From Actinomycetota bacterium (GTDB lineage Bacteria; Actinomycetota; Acidimicrobiia; Acidimicrobiales; JAJPHE01), in NCBI GenBank assembly GCA_027315345.1, contig DAHUYE010000043.1:27654-91653 (forward strand): a stretch of 64,000 nucleotides of DNA, written 5' to 3'. Shown here one piece after another: positions 9,573 to 18,305 of the stretch. Both the position numbers and the translations under genes were made by a program. The notes under the pieces were generated by a model that worked only from the letters and a program-made list of their open reading frames with translations, did no database searches and had not been told where the DNA came from. Each line of letters opens with the position of its first letter. The stretch's first letter is position 1.

Positions 9573-9617
9573 GATGCCGATCTACCCGGACCCCCCTGGT
9601 TCGGGTAGGCCGGCATC
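9573..9617 (+). terminator. hairpin after the subtilase gene
   Basis: Arms GATGCCG (9573-9579) and CGGCATC (9611-9617) pair fully, with a further TACCCG/CGGGTA inner stem across a small internal loop. It lies 73 bases past the protease stop. No T-run follows, so termination is an inference. Confidence 0.5.
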
Positions 9618-9653
9618 GGGGGCAACACCGGATCGATCGGCAGACCACGGACC

Positions 9654-12440
9654 ATGACCAAACCAGGGCTCACAATTTCGGCGCAGGCCAAGGTGATGGG
9701 TTTGTCCGGCACGCTCGCCGCCCTGGCCGGGGCCGCCCTGTGGCTCGCCATCCGATCCGCCGGAACGATTCACTCGCCCATCTCGATCCCGTGGTGGGGC
9801 TTTGCCCTGGGCTTCCTGGCCACCGAGGTCCTGGTCTTCCACGTCGAGATCCGCCAGGAGGCGCACTCCTTCAGCTTGAGCGAGTTGCCCCTGGTCATCG
9901 GCTTCTTCTTCGCCTCACCCTGGACGTTGATGGCCGGTCGCCTGCTCGCCCACCTCATCTACCGGTCGGTTGTCCGCCGACAGACGCCACTCAAGCTGGT
10001 CTTCAACCTGAGCTCCTTCGCGGCGGAGACAGGCGTGGCCCTGTTCGTGTTCCACGCCCTCAGCAACGGGGACCCTCCCACCGCCCCGCGCTCCTGCCTG
10101 GCCATCCTGGCGGCGGTACTGGTGGCCGACACCCTCAGCACGTTCTCGGTGACGGCCGCCATCCGATTGTACGGCGGGGACACTCGGATCGTCACGATCA
10201 TGCTGACGGCGGCGGTGACGGCCGGGGCCAACTCCAGCCTCGCTGTTCTGGCCGCCATCGTCCTGTGGGACAGCCCCTGGGCCATCGTACTCTTCGGCAT
10301 GGTTGCCACCGCCGTCGCCCTGGCCTACCGGGGCTACGCCGGACTGCGCCAGCGCTACTCGAGCCTGCAGCTGCTCTATGACTTCACCAAGATGGTCGTG
10401 GCCTCCGTCACGGCCGAGCAGGTCATGGACGAGGTCCTGACCGAGGCCCGAAAGCTGCTGCGGGCCGAGCGGGCCGAGGTCTTCCTGCTGGACGAGGAGA
10501 CCGGTACCTGCCGTCACCGCATCCGCAGCGATGACGCCGTCTCGCCCGGTCCCCTCCAGCCCACCGACTCCCCGGTGGGGCTGGAGTCGACCTGGGTGTG
10601 GGAAGAGGCGGTGGACCACCGCCGTCCGGTGGTGGTGTCCCAGTCCGGGCGGGGCCACTCCAGCGGCCAGTTCCTGGATCTGGTAGAAGCCAAGGATGCC
10701 ATCGTGGCACCGCTCCTAGCCGAGGGTCGGGTGGTGGGGGTCATTCTGGTGGCCAACCGGATGGGCACCGTGAGCAGCTTCGACCAGGACGACCTGCAGC
10801 TCTTCGCCACCCTGGCCAACCACGCCAGCGTCGCCTTCGAGAATGGCCGCTTGGTCGACCAACTGCGCCGAGAGGCGGACGAGCGGCGTCACGAGGCGCT
10901 GCACGACTCCCTCACCGGCCTGGCCAACCGCACCTTGTTCCTCCAGCGGGTCGGGGAGCTGGGCAGCACCCGGGCTCGGGGCGACCAGCGCATGGCCGCG
11001 GTCATGCTGATGGACCTGGACCGCTTCAAGGAGGTCAACGACACCCTCGGCCACCACAATGGGGACCTCCTCCTGCGGGAGGTGGCCAACCGGATCGTGG
11101 CCACCCTGCGCCATGAGGACACCGTGGCCCGGCTGGGCGGGGACGAGTTCGCCATCCTGCTTCCTCACCTCACCTCGGTGGACCAAGCCCTCTCCAGCGC
11201 CCAGCGCATTGTCGAGGCCCTGCAGCAGAGCTTCAGCCTGGACCAGCTCTCCGTCGACGTGGGCGCCAGCATCGGCATCGCCATCAGCCCCGCCGACGGA
11301 GACGACGCCGCCACCCTGCTGCAGCGGGCCGACGTGGCCATGTACGAGGCCAAGGGCGCCAGCCACCCGGTCATGCTCTACTCCCCGGAGCGGGACAACT
11401 ACAGCCCCAAGCGCCTGACCATGGCCGCCGAGTTGCGCCAGGCCCTGGCCGACGGGGAAATCGTCGTCTACCACCAGCCCAAGGCCCGTCTGTCCGACGG
11501 CGTCCTCATCGGCACGGAGGCACTGGTCCGGTGGCGCCATCCCCAGAACGGCCTGATCGGGCCGGACGAGTTCATCCCCGTGGCCGAACAGACCGGGCTC
11601 ATCGAGCCGCTCACCTTCTACGTCCTCCAGTCGGCCCTGGAACAGTGCCGGCAGTGGAACAACGCCGGCCATGACGTCGGGGTGGCGGTCAACCTCTCCG
11701 TGCGCAGCCTGCTCGATCCCGATCTGTCGTCCCGGGTGGAGGCCCTCCTGGCCCAGACCGGAGTGGCCGGGTCACGCCTGACCCTGGAGATCACCGAGTC
11801 GGGCGTCATGGCCGATCCCACCCGGGCCATCGCCATGCTCGAGCGCCTGGCCGCCACCGGGGTCAAACTGTCGGTGGACGACTTCGGGACCGGATACTCA
11901 TCGCTGTCCTATCTGCGCCGCCTGCCCGTCCACGAGGTCAAGGTGGACCGCTCCTTCGTCTTCCGCATGGCCACCGATCCGAGCGACGCCACCATTGTCC
12001 AGTCCATCATCGAGCTGGGCCGCAACCTCGGCCTGCGCACGGTGGCCGAGGGGGTCGAGGACCAGATCTCCTGGGAGCTGCTGCGGGGCATGGGCTGCGA
12101 CGTGGCCCAGGGCTATCTGCTCAGCAAGCCCGTACCGGCTCAGGCCATCACCCGCTGGCTCGATGATGTGCGCCGGGCCTCCTTCACCTCCAGCGAAGCG
12201 GCTCCGGACCTGCCCGCCCCCACCGACGCCGGCCTGGTCCCTGCCACCGTGCCCACCGGACTGACGGCCGCCGCCGGCCTGAGCAGCGCCGCCGCCGGCC
12301 TGAGGGCCGCCGCTGTGATGGCGGAAGCGGAAGCCGAAGCCGAAGAGCCGGGCTGTGACATCGTTCCCATCACCGGCCGGCGGCTGGTCCCGGCCAACGG
12401 GCCGAGCCTGCCCGGGGCGAACCGGGTCCTGCTCCGGTAG
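9654..12440 (+). CDS. membrane GAF-GGDEF-EAL cyclic di-GMP protein
   Basis: A 928-residue protein. Residues 13-230 contain about seven hydrophobic helices, a membrane sensor region that I cannot name. A GAF domain follows (about 240-395), then GGDEF (415-575) and EAL (585-840), then an Ala/Pro-rich tail. The GGDEF motif is intact at 495-499, and an RxxD inhibitory site (Arg486-Asp489) stands at the usual distance before it. The EAL motif (622-624), the NLS segment and DDFGTGYSSL are also intact. Both synthesis and breakdown of cyclic di-GMP are therefore possible. The gene starts 36 bases after a hairpin that may end the protease transcript. Confidence 0.9.
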   Translation: MTKPGLTISAQAKVMGLSGTLAALAGAALWLAIRSAGTIHSPISIPWWGFALGFLATEVLVFHVEIRQEAHSFSLSELPLVIGFFFASPWTLMAGRLLAHLIYRSVVRRQTPLKLVFNLSSFAAETGVALFVFHALSNGDPPTAPRSCLAILAAVLVADTLSTFSVTAAIRLYGGDTRIVTIMLTAAVTAGANSSLAVLAAIVLWDSPWAIVLFGMVATAVALAYRGYAGLRQRYSSLQLLYDFTKMVVASVTAEQVMDEVLTEARKLLRAERAEVFLLDEETGTCRHRIRSDDAVSPGPLQPTDSPVGLESTWVWEEAVDHRRPVVVSQSGRGHSSGQFLDLVEAKDAIVAPLLAEGRVVGVILVANRMGTVSSFDQDDLQLFATLANHASVAFENGRLVDQLRREADERRHEALHDSLTGLANRTLFLQRVGELGSTRARGDQRMAAVMLMDLDRFKEVNDTLGHHNGDLLLREVANRIVATLRHEDTVARLGGDEFAILLPHLTSVDQALSSAQRIVEALQQSFSLDQLSVDVGASIGIAISPADGDDAATLLQRADVAMYEAKGASHPVMLYSPERDNYSPKRLTMAAELRQALADGEIVVYHQPKARLSDGVLIGTEALVRWRHPQNGLIGPDEFIPVAEQTGLIEPLTFYVLQSALEQCRQWNNAGHDVGVAVNLSVRSLLDPDLSSRVEALLAQTGVAGSRLTLEITESGVMADPTRAIAMLERLAATGVKLSVDDFGTGYSSLSYLRRLPVHEVKVDRSFVFRMATDPSDATIVQSIIELGRNLGLRTVAEGVEDQISWELLRGMGCDVAQGYLLSKPVPAQAITRWLDDVRRASFTSSEAAPDLPAPTDAGLVPATVPTGLTAAAGLSSAAAGLRAAAVMAEAEAEAEEPGCDIVPITGRRLVPANGPSLPGANRVLLR

Positions 12441-12443
12441 GAC

Positions 12444-13478
12444 TCAGCCGCCGGCATTGACTTCTCCGACCAGATCCATGAGCAGACCGAGGGTGTCCAG
12501 GCGTCCGCTCATGCCCTCCCCGGCCGGGTTGACCCGCAGGGTGGTGACCCCGGCCTCGGCGTAGAGGACGAGACGCTCCTTCACCATGGCCGGGGTGCCG
12601 AGCAGGTTGGTGCGCCGGCCGATCTCGGTGGGAACGGCGGCGGCGGCCGCCTCCCGGTCCCCGGACAGCCACAGCCTCTGCACCTCGGCCGCCTCCTCGG
12701 CATAGCCCTGACGGGCGAAGGCGTCCTTGTAGAAGTTCTGGCTCGGTGAGCCCATGGCGCCGAAGGTGAAGGCGTAGCCGCGGGCATGGCGGGCGGCTGC
12801 CTCCTCCACATCGTCGGTGAACTCGACCGCCACCGGGACGGTCAGCTCGATGTCGGACAGGGAGCGGCCGGCCGATTCGGCCCCGGCCCGGATGGGGTCG
12901 AGGAACACCGGGGCGGTCTCGGGCATGAAGGAGGTGCCGATCCAACCGTCGGCCACCTCACCGGTCAAACGCAGGTTGGCCGGTCCCAGCGAGGCGATGA
13001 AGACGGGCACCGCCGCCGGCTGGGCACTGACCCGGATGGAGCGGCCGGGTCCATCCGGAAGCGGCAGCCGATACAACTCGCCCTGGTGGGCCACCCGCTC
13101 CCCGGCCACCACCTGACGGAGGATCTCGATGGTCTCCCGCGTGCGGGCCAGCGGACGCTCGAAGCGCACCCCGTGCCATCCCTCCATGACCTGGGGGCCG
13201 CTGGTGCCCAGGCCCAGGATGAAGCGGCCGGCGGAAAGGGCCTGCATGGACAGGGCCGACATCCCGAGCAGGGCGGGACTGCGGGAGCCGAGCTGAACGA
13301 TGGCGGTACCGAGGCGGATGCGGCTGGTGCGGGCGGCCAGGAAGGCCAGGGGGGTCAGGGCGTCGTAACCCCAGGCCTCCACGCTCCAGGCCGAGTCCAC
13401 CCCCAGCCTCTCGGCTTCGACCACGAAATCGGCGGCACCGGCCCCCAGCCCGGCGGCCACGCCGATCTTCAAGCTCAC
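12444..13478 (-). CDS. LLM-class (luciferase-like) F420-dependent oxidoreductase
   Basis: A 344-residue TIM-barrel protein that begins MSLKIGVAAGLGAGAADFVV and contains EAWGYDALTPLAFLAARTSR, LGTAIVQL, RFILGLGTSGPQVMEGWHG and PVFIASLGPANLRLTGEVAD. These match the actinobacterial F420-dependent LLM group. GTG at 13478 is chosen because homology begins there and it overlaps the upstream SRPBCC stop by four bases (GTGA). The substrate is unknown; such enzymes move hydride between reduced F420 and organic substrates. The gene converges tail-to-tail on the GGDEF-EAL gene with a 3-base gap. Confidence 0.8.
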   Translation of the reverse strand: MSLKIGVAAGLGAGAADFVVEAERLGVDSAWSVEAWGYDALTPLAFLAARTSRIRLGTAIVQLGSRSPALLGMSALSMQALSAGRFILGLGTSGPQVMEGWHGVRFERPLARTRETIEILRQVVAGERVAHQGELYRLPLPDGPGRSIRVSAQPAAVPVFIASLGPANLRLTGEVADGWIGTSFMPETAPVFLDPIRAGAESAGRSLSDIELTVPVAVEFTDDVEEAAARHARGYAFTFGAMGSPSQNFYKDAFARQGYAEEAAEVQRLWLSGDREAAAAAVPTEIGRRTNLLGTPAMVKERLVLYAEAGVTTLRVNPAGEGMSGRLDTLGLLMDLVGEVNAGG

Positions 13479-13987
13479 GGGGCCGCCCCCTCGGCCAGGG
13501 CCTTGATGCCCTCCAGGGTCGCCCTCATGTTGCGTTCGTGTTCGGCCAGCCGGCTGGCCACGATCCGCTCTTCGAGTTCCGGCCTGCGCTCGATGGCGGC
13601 GGTCAGTCCCGACGGTCCCGGGCCCATGACCGCCCGCTGGCGGACGATGACCGCCCCGGAAGCAGCCCCGGCCGGCTCGATCTCGAAGCACCAGGTGGCG
13701 GCGGGGTTGTCGGCGTCCTCCACCGCCCAGGCGAAGCGCCGGCCCGGATCACAGGCCACCACGATCGAGGTGGTGTGCCATTCCCCGATGGCGGGGTGGT
13801 GGTTGTGCCCGAGGATGCGGGCCCCTAGGGCGGGGCCGGGGGCCTCGGGGTCCCAGCGCCCCTCCTGGAACTCCTGGCTGAACCGGGCCGGCAGGGCCGG
13901 ATCGCTCACCAGGCCCCAGACCACCGCCACCGGAGCGGCCACCTCTATCTCCACTTCGACCGTGGGTTGATCGGCCATACGGGTCAT
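13475..13987 (-). CDS. SRPBCC family protein
   Basis: A 170-residue protein beginning MTRMADQPTVEVEIEVAAPV. The pattern VEIEVAAPVAVVWGLVSDPALPARFSQEF is a SRPBCC (START/polyketide cyclase-like) first strand and helix, and the C terminus is the expected long helix (ERRPELEERIVASRLAEHERN). The fold holds a hydrophobic ligand. A GGAGGAGG site just upstream of the ATG at 13987 decides the start. It is coupled to the downstream LLM oxidoreductase, suggesting a shared small-molecule pathway. The ligand is unknown. Confidence 0.75.
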   Translation of the reverse strand: MTRMADQPTVEVEIEVAAPVAVVWGLVSDPALPARFSQEFQEGRWDPEAPGPALGARILGHNHHPAIGEWHTTSIVVACDPGRRFAWAVEDADNPAATWCFEIEPAGAASGAVIVRQRAVMGPGPSGLTAAIERRPELEERIVASRLAEHERNMRATLEGIKALAEGAAP

Positions 13988-14146
13988 GGTTCCTCCTCCC
14001 GCACCGTAGGACCTCATTCAAGAGGAACGGCCCGGCTCCCGGGGCGACCGTGGGATGTCCGCGTGCATGACCGGCGGCCGATTTGGGAAAACCTGGGCGG
14101 AGAGTGCGGACCGTCCGTAACTCTGAGCGAGGAGGAAGAGGCGTCC

Positions 14147-14962
14147 ATGGCCGCCGATCTGAGCGAGGATTTCGAAGAGCAGGTCGAACGACTCCACGCC
14201 GAGATTGAGCTTCTCCGGGACCTGAGCGAGGTCACCCGGCTGGTGAGCGAACCCGACCCCGCCCGGGGCATCCTGGAGCGGATCTGCGCCCTGGCCGGAA
14301 CCTCCCTGCCCGGCTGTGAGGTGGGCATGTCCCTGGGGGGTCAGGTCCGGGACCTCGAGTCCGGAGCCTCCTCCAGCGAGCGGGCCGAGCGGCTCGACCG
14401 GGCCCAGCGGGCCGCGGGGGAGGGCCCCTGCCTTTCCGCTCTGGCCGATCAGACCCCCCATGAGGCCGTCGGGGGCGAACTCACCGAGCGCTGGCCGGCC
14501 TTCGGGCCGGTGGCGACCGCCGACGGGGTCGAGGCCGTCCTGGCCGTCCCCTTTCTGGTCGAGGGCCGCTCCCGGGGCGCCCTCAACGTCTACGCCATGG
14601 ACGCCGCCCGGCTCGATGACCGGGCCCGCCGGCTGACCTCATTGCTGGCCGAGCCGGCCGCCGCCGCCCTGGCCAACGCCCAGCTGTACCACCGCAGCGC
14701 CGAGCTGGCCCGGAACCTCTCCATCGCCATGGAGTCGCGCGGTGTCATCGAGCAGGCCAAGGGGATCATCATGTTCCGGAGGCGCTGCAGCGAGGACGAC
14801 GCCTTCGCCCGCCTGCGCCAGGTGTCCCAGGACCACAACATCAAAGTCCGCGATCTGGCCCAGCAGGTGGTCAGCCACGCCGCCGCCTTCCCGGCCGAGG
14901 GAACGGCGCCCCCGGCCCCGCTGGCCGAACTGCTCCGCCCGGCCGAGGACGCCATGGACTGA
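14147..14962 (+). CDS. GAF and ANTAR domain regulator
   Basis: A 271-residue protein. A short coiled segment (residues 1-30) leads into a GAF sensor domain (about 30-185), followed by an ANTAR RNA-binding domain (about 195-250; AMESRGVIEQAKGIIM then DDAFARLRQVSQDHN). ANTAR proteins bind paired stem-loops in nascent mRNA and prevent termination. GAF-ANTAR proteins are frequent in actinobacteria. The ATG at 14147 is preceded by a purine-rich GAGGAGGAAGAGG stretch. No histidine kinase is adjacent, so the GAF domain may sense the signal directly. The target transcripts are unknown. Confidence 0.85.
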   Translation: MAADLSEDFEEQVERLHAEIELLRDLSEVTRLVSEPDPARGILERICALAGTSLPGCEVGMSLGGQVRDLESGASSSERAERLDRAQRAAGEGPCLSALADQTPHEAVGGELTERWPAFGPVATADGVEAVLAVPFLVEGRSRGALNVYAMDAARLDDRARRLTSLLAEPAAAALANAQLYHRSAELARNLSIAMESRGVIEQAKGIIMFRRRCSEDDAFARLRQVSQDHNIKVRDLAQQVVSHAAAFPAEGTAPPAPLAELLRPAEDAMD

Positions 14963-15028
14963 CCGCCTCTGGGTGGCGGGCGGTCCACGGGCAGGCCGCC
15001 GGCCGCGGGAGAGCGCGGCCGGCGGAGC

Positions 15029-16297
15029 TCAACCGGTGATGCGGGTGACCTCGGGTACGGCCGAACCGATCTCCCCGATCGCCATCACCTGGACGGTGCT
15101 ACCGGTGTGGGTGGCGTTGACCACGTCACCGTCACCGACATAGATGCCGACGTGGTAGATCGAGCCGCCCGACGACCAGAAGACCAGGTCCCCGGGGGCG
15201 GCCTGGGAGAGTGGGACGTGGGAGCCGGCGTCGTACTGGCCGGCGGCGGTGCGGGGCAGGGTGACCCCCTGTTCCTCGAAGGCCCGGTAGACCAGGCCCG
15301 AACAGTCATAGGCGCCCAGGCCCGAGGCCCCGTAGGAGTAGGGCTTTCCCTGCTGGGAAAGGGCGAACTTCTCGGCCCGCTGGGTCAGGCTGGGCGGGGC
15401 CGGGGACGGGGCTGGAGCCGGGCCCGAGGCGGCCGAGGAGCTGTAGACAGGAGGAAGGGATACCTCCGCCATGGCCGTGAAGACACCCGGCGGGGTGGAT
15501 CCGTCCGAGCCGAAGGCCCGGACCTCACCGGCCCCGTCCACCAGCCAGTAGCCGTTGGAGTCGTCGGCCGCCACCAACTGGTCCACGGGGGTGCCCGACC
15601 CGGCCGGGGCTCCCGAGCCCAGGAAAGTGGCGTCCCCGTAGTTGAAGACACCCCCGTCGGCGGCGTAGAGCCAATACCCCCTGCCGTCGGCGGTGGGGGT
15701 GATGCCGGTGACCGGGGCGGAGAGCTTCTTGGCCCCGGCCGAGCCGAAGAAGCCGGCATCACCGAAAGTGAACACCCCTCCGTCGGAGGCGACCAGCCAG
15801 TAGCCCCGGCCGTCGCTGGTGGGGGCTATGGCGATGACCGGGCTGGCCAGGTGCTCGGCCCCGGTGGAGCCGTAGAAGCCGGCGTCCCCGTAGCTGAAGA
15901 CGCCTCCGTCGGAGGCGACCAGCCAGTAGCCCTTACCGTCGGCGGTGGCGGCCATGCCGACTACGGGATGGGTGATGCCCTGGGGCGAGCCGTAACCGGT
16001 GGCGTCACCGAAGGCGGTCACCCGTCCGCCGCTCTCGGCCAGCCAGTAGCCGCTGCCGTCCGGGGTGGGGACGATGGCCGCCACATAGGCGCCCGAATCG
16101 GGCGTGTCGGAACCGAGGGACTGAGCCCCTCCTACGGCGTCGACGTGACCGCCGCTATGTGCCATCCAATAGGACGGGGCCTGATCGGCAACAACTGGTG
16201 TCGTGCCGCTGAAGCTGAGGGTGACCGTTCCGGCCGCAAAGCCGGCTGCGCCCAAGAGGAAACGGGCCACCCGATGTCTGGAGTGGTGCTTGCGCAT
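15029..16297 (-). CDS. secreted NlpC/P60 peptidoglycan hydrolase with GYWL-type repeats
   Basis: A 422-residue secreted protein. A signal peptide covers about residues 1-38 (basic start, VARFLLGAAGFAAGTVTLSF, then VVADQ). Six repeats of about 45 residues follow, each with a core like GYWLVASDGGVFSYGDA, probably forming a beta-propeller-like structure. A Pro/Ala linker leads to the NlpC/P60 domain with Cys332 (YDCSGLVY), His382 (YHVGIYVG) and His397. Such enzymes cut peptide bonds in the cell-wall stem. AAGGAGG seven bases before ATG 16297 fixes the start. The repeats may bind the wall or other surface proteins. A long leader and a promoter lie upstream. Confidence 0.88.
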   Translation of the reverse strand: MRKHHSRHRVARFLLGAAGFAAGTVTLSFSGTTPVVADQAPSYWMAHSGGHVDAVGGAQSLGSDTPDSGAYVAAIVPTPDGSGYWLAESGGRVTAFGDATGYGSPQGITHPVVGMAATADGKGYWLVASDGGVFSYGDAGFYGSTGAEHLASPVIAIAPTSDGRGYWLVASDGGVFTFGDAGFFGSAGAKKLSAPVTGITPTADGRGYWLYAADGGVFNYGDATFLGSGAPAGSGTPVDQLVAADDSNGYWLVDGAGEVRAFGSDGSTPPGVFTAMAEVSLPPVYSSSAASGPAPAPSPAPPSLTQRAEKFALSQQGKPYSYGASGLGAYDCSGLVYRAFEEQGVTLPRTAAGQYDAGSHVPLSQAAPGDLVFWSSGGSIYHVGIYVGDGDVVNATHTGSTVQVMAIGEIGSAVPEVTRITG

Positions 16298-16611
16298 CTC
16301 ACGCCTCCTTGAGAAGTGGGCCGGGGACCCGGGCCCTTCAGGTGTGGTGGAGTGCGGGCAACCGCCTTTTGGCATTCAGCTCGCGACCGGACCGATTGCA
16401 GGTGCCGCCGCCGAGGGGCGTGGTTCCGTGATCGGGTCGGGACTCTCGTCCGTACGAGGTGCAGACGGAAAACCCTGGTTCTCTTCGGCTAGGCGATCAC
16501 CTCATAGGGGGGGGCGCGCCGCACCAAGGCGCTGGGGTTGGGGGGGACGACCGGGCAGAGGCGCGGCCGGGGGCGTATCGACTCCGTCAGGACCGAAGTC
16601 CCACGACGAAG
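16298..16611 (-). promoter_or_regulatory. long structured 5' leader of the NlpC/P60 gene (unknown RNA element)
   Basis: About 310 bases separate the predicted transcription start from the ATG. Right after the start come two hairpins, GACGA/TCGTC and GGAC-TTCG-GTCC. Further in, a fully complementary 7-base stem (16494-16500 with 16428-16434) encloses about 59 bases that could form inner stems. Wall-hydrolase genes in actinobacteria are often led by riboswitches, but I could not fit this sequence to the cyclic di-AMP or cyclic di-GMP consensus as I know them. The remaining gap up to the yqgE stop (16647-16762) shows nothing I recognise. Confidence 0.35.
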
Positions 16612-16617
16612 TTCGTC

Positions 16618-16646
16618 ACTCTAGGTGAATATCCTCCAAAATCCAA
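16618..16646 (-). promoter_or_regulatory. sigma70-like promoter for the NlpC/P60 gene
   Basis: On the minus strand TTGGAT (16646-16641) and TAGAGT (16623-16618) are 17 bases apart. The boxes lie in an AT-richer pocket within a GC-rich region. Transcription would start near 16611. Confidence 0.5.
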
Positions 16647-16762
16647 CCTCGGCGGTTTGGGAAATCCCCCCGGCGGGTATGAAGCGGCGCCGCCGGCCGC
16701 ACCGGTGGGCCGCCGCCCGGACCCCCAGCCGAAGGCGTGGCAGCCCTCCGGCCGGCCGGTGG

Positions 16763-17323
16763 TCAGTTGAGGGAGGGGTCCTCGGGGAAGGCGGCCAGCA
16801 TGGCCAGGCTGGATCGCTTCTGGCGGCGCAGGACCGCCGGCCACAGGCCGGCCGGATCGGGGCCGAAGGCGTCCTCATCCTCCCGGCGCAGTACCAGCCA
16901 CCCCCCGGCTTCCAGCTCGGTCTCGACCTGGCCCTCCCCCCAGCCGGCATAGCCGGCGAAGAGCCGCAGTCCCAGGCTGGCCTGGCCCAACTCGGCCACC
17001 GGCTTGTCCAGATTGACCGAGCCCACCGAGCCGAACAGGTGGCTCCAGCTGGGCCCGGACTCGGGGAAGGCCAGTTTGACCAGGCAGATGGCCGCCTCGG
17101 GCTGGACCGGGCCCCCGACGTGGACCGTCCCAGGTGGCAGGGCCAGGCCCTCCAGGTCGGGAAGGATGTCGGACGCCCGTACGTGGCTGGGCCGGTTGAG
17201 AACCACCCCGACCGCCCCGGTCTCGCTGTGTTCCAGCATGAGTACGACCGTCCGGTCGAAATTGGGGTCCCGCATCACCGGGCTGGCCACCAGGAGGCGG
17301 CCAGTGAGCCTCCGCCCCACCAC
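16763..17323 (-). CDS. YqgE/AlgH family protein (DUF179)
   Basis: A 186-residue protein covering the whole YqgE/AlgH domain: LTGRLLVASPVMRDPNFDRT at the start, VVLMLEHSETGAVGVVLNRP, then HVGGPVQPEAAICLV, LDKPV and RLFAGYAGWGEGQVETELEAGGW. The family is widespread and of unsettled biochemical function. Two adjacent GTG codons (17323 and 17320) could start it. It is a single gene; a strong hairpin lies just upstream of its start. Confidence 0.85.
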   Translation of the reverse strand: MVGRRLTGRLLVASPVMRDPNFDRTVVLMLEHSETGAVGVVLNRPSHVRASDILPDLEGLALPPGTVHVGGPVQPEAAICLVKLAFPESGPSWSHLFGSVGSVNLDKPVAELGQASLGLRLFAGYAGWGEGQVETELEAGGWLVLRREDEDAFGPDPAGLWPAVLRRQKRSSLAMLAAFPEDPSLN

Positions 17324-17346
17324 GGGCGTACCTTAGGGCGGGCAGC

Positions 17347-17381
17347 GCAAAGGGCCGGCGGGGGGGATGCCGGCCCTTTGC
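17347..17381. terminator. strong hairpin with 13-base arms
   Basis: Arms 17347-17359 and 17369-17381 (GCAAAGGGCCGGC and its exact complement) enclose a G-rich loop. On the minus strand it lies downstream of cysH and 24 bases before yqgE, so it could end a cysH transcript or sit in the yqgE leader. The rest of 17382-17602 is AT-richer and holds no gene that I can see. Confidence 0.55.
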
Positions 17382-17602
17382 TACCTACCTGGGGGTTCTA
17401 CCGGAGGGGGGTCCGGGACCTCACCAGCAAGAGCAATTCAAACGCCTGGGACGTCATCTGTCCAACAGTTATTCGTGATACGCCTGATCCACTTGGAAGA
17501 TAGGCCAGCTAGAGTGGGTTGGAGGCCCCTAAACGGTCAAGAACTCTTTTCCAAGATGTCAGTAAATGGCGCCGCCGGGCCGGAGCGCGGCAGCCCCAGG
17601 CC

Positions 17603-18274
17603 TCAGAGGTGGATTCCGCACTCGGTCTTGTCGGTGCCCGACCAGCGTCCGGCCCGGGGGTCCTCGCCCGGCCGGACAGCCCGGGTGGTGGGAGCGCAGC
17701 CGATGGAGAGGAATCCCTGGCTGGTGAGGGGATGGATGGGCAGGCCGTGGTCGACCACGTAGCCGGAGACGTCCCGGTCGGTCCAGGTGGCCAGGGGGTT
17801 CACCTTGACCAGGCCGCGGGCTTCGTCCCAGCCCACGATGGGCGCCTCGGCCCGGGTGGCGGCCTCGGCCCGCCGCAGGCCTGTCATCCAGGCCCCCCGG
17901 CCTTCCAGGGCCCGGGCCAGCGGGGCGACCTTGCGCAACTCACAGCAGCGTCCGGTGCCGCACGGCCACTCCTCAGCCCCCAGGGTGGGGCCGATGACCC
18001 GGAGGTTGAGGTCGTAGCGGCGCCGCACGGTTTCGACGTACTCGAGGGTCTCGGGGAAGTGGAACCCGGTATCCAGGAACACGACCTCGACCCCGGGGAA
18101 CTGGCGGACGGCCACGTCGATGAGGACGCAGTCCTGGAAGGAGGAGGCCAGTACCAAAGAGGCCCCGAAGCGGTCGCGGGCCCAGCGCAGGACCGCCGCC
18201 GCCGAGGCGGTCTCGAACCGCCCGGAAATTCCGGCCAGCTCGGCTCCATCCAGCAGCGTCATCATGTCCGTCAC
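17603..18274 (-). CDS. cysH: phosphoadenylyl/adenylyl-sulfate reductase, CysH
   Basis: A 223-residue reductase that converts (phospho)adenylyl sulfate to sulfite, with thioredoxin as electron source. Substrate-binding blocks VLASSFQDCVLIDVA, FLDTGFHFPET and LVKVNPLATWTDRDV are present, as is catalytic Cys219 in the C-terminal ECGIH motif. The CC pair (110-111) is that of the [4Fe-4S] adenylyl-sulfate group, but the later CxPC motif reads Cys193-Ala-Pro-Thr196, so one usual cluster ligand is missing. GGGGAGA six bases before GTG 18274 supports this start rather than longer ones. No other sulfate-assimilation gene is adjacent. A 10-base tandem repeat sits in the promoter region. Confidence 0.85.
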   Translation of the reverse strand: MTDMMTLLDGAELAGISGRFETASAAAVLRWARDRFGASLVLASSFQDCVLIDVAVRQFPGVEVVFLDTGFHFPETLEYVETVRRRYDLNLRVIGPTLGAEEWPCGTGRCCELRKVAPLARALEGRGAWMTGLRRAEAATRAEAPIVGWDEARGLVKVNPLATWTDRDVSGYVVDHGLPIHPLTSQGFLSIGCAPTTRAVRPGEDPRAGRWSGTDKTECGIHL

Positions 18275-18305
18275 GGCGTCTCTCCCCAGCGGGCGTCGGC
18301 CTATC

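Noticed and set aside
16298..16611. Cyclic di-AMP (ydaO-type) or cyclic di-GMP riboswitch
   Set aside because: Only fragments such as CCGACCCG resemble the first; the required conserved GAACC and terminal CAGCTAAC blocks are not in proper order, and the core of the second is absent.
17382..17602. A tRNA or small RNA in the AT-richer gap between yqgE and cysH
   Set aside because: No cloverleaf, anticodon arm or CCA-like end could be built, and only a weak inverted pair (CTTGGAA/TTCCAAG) was found.
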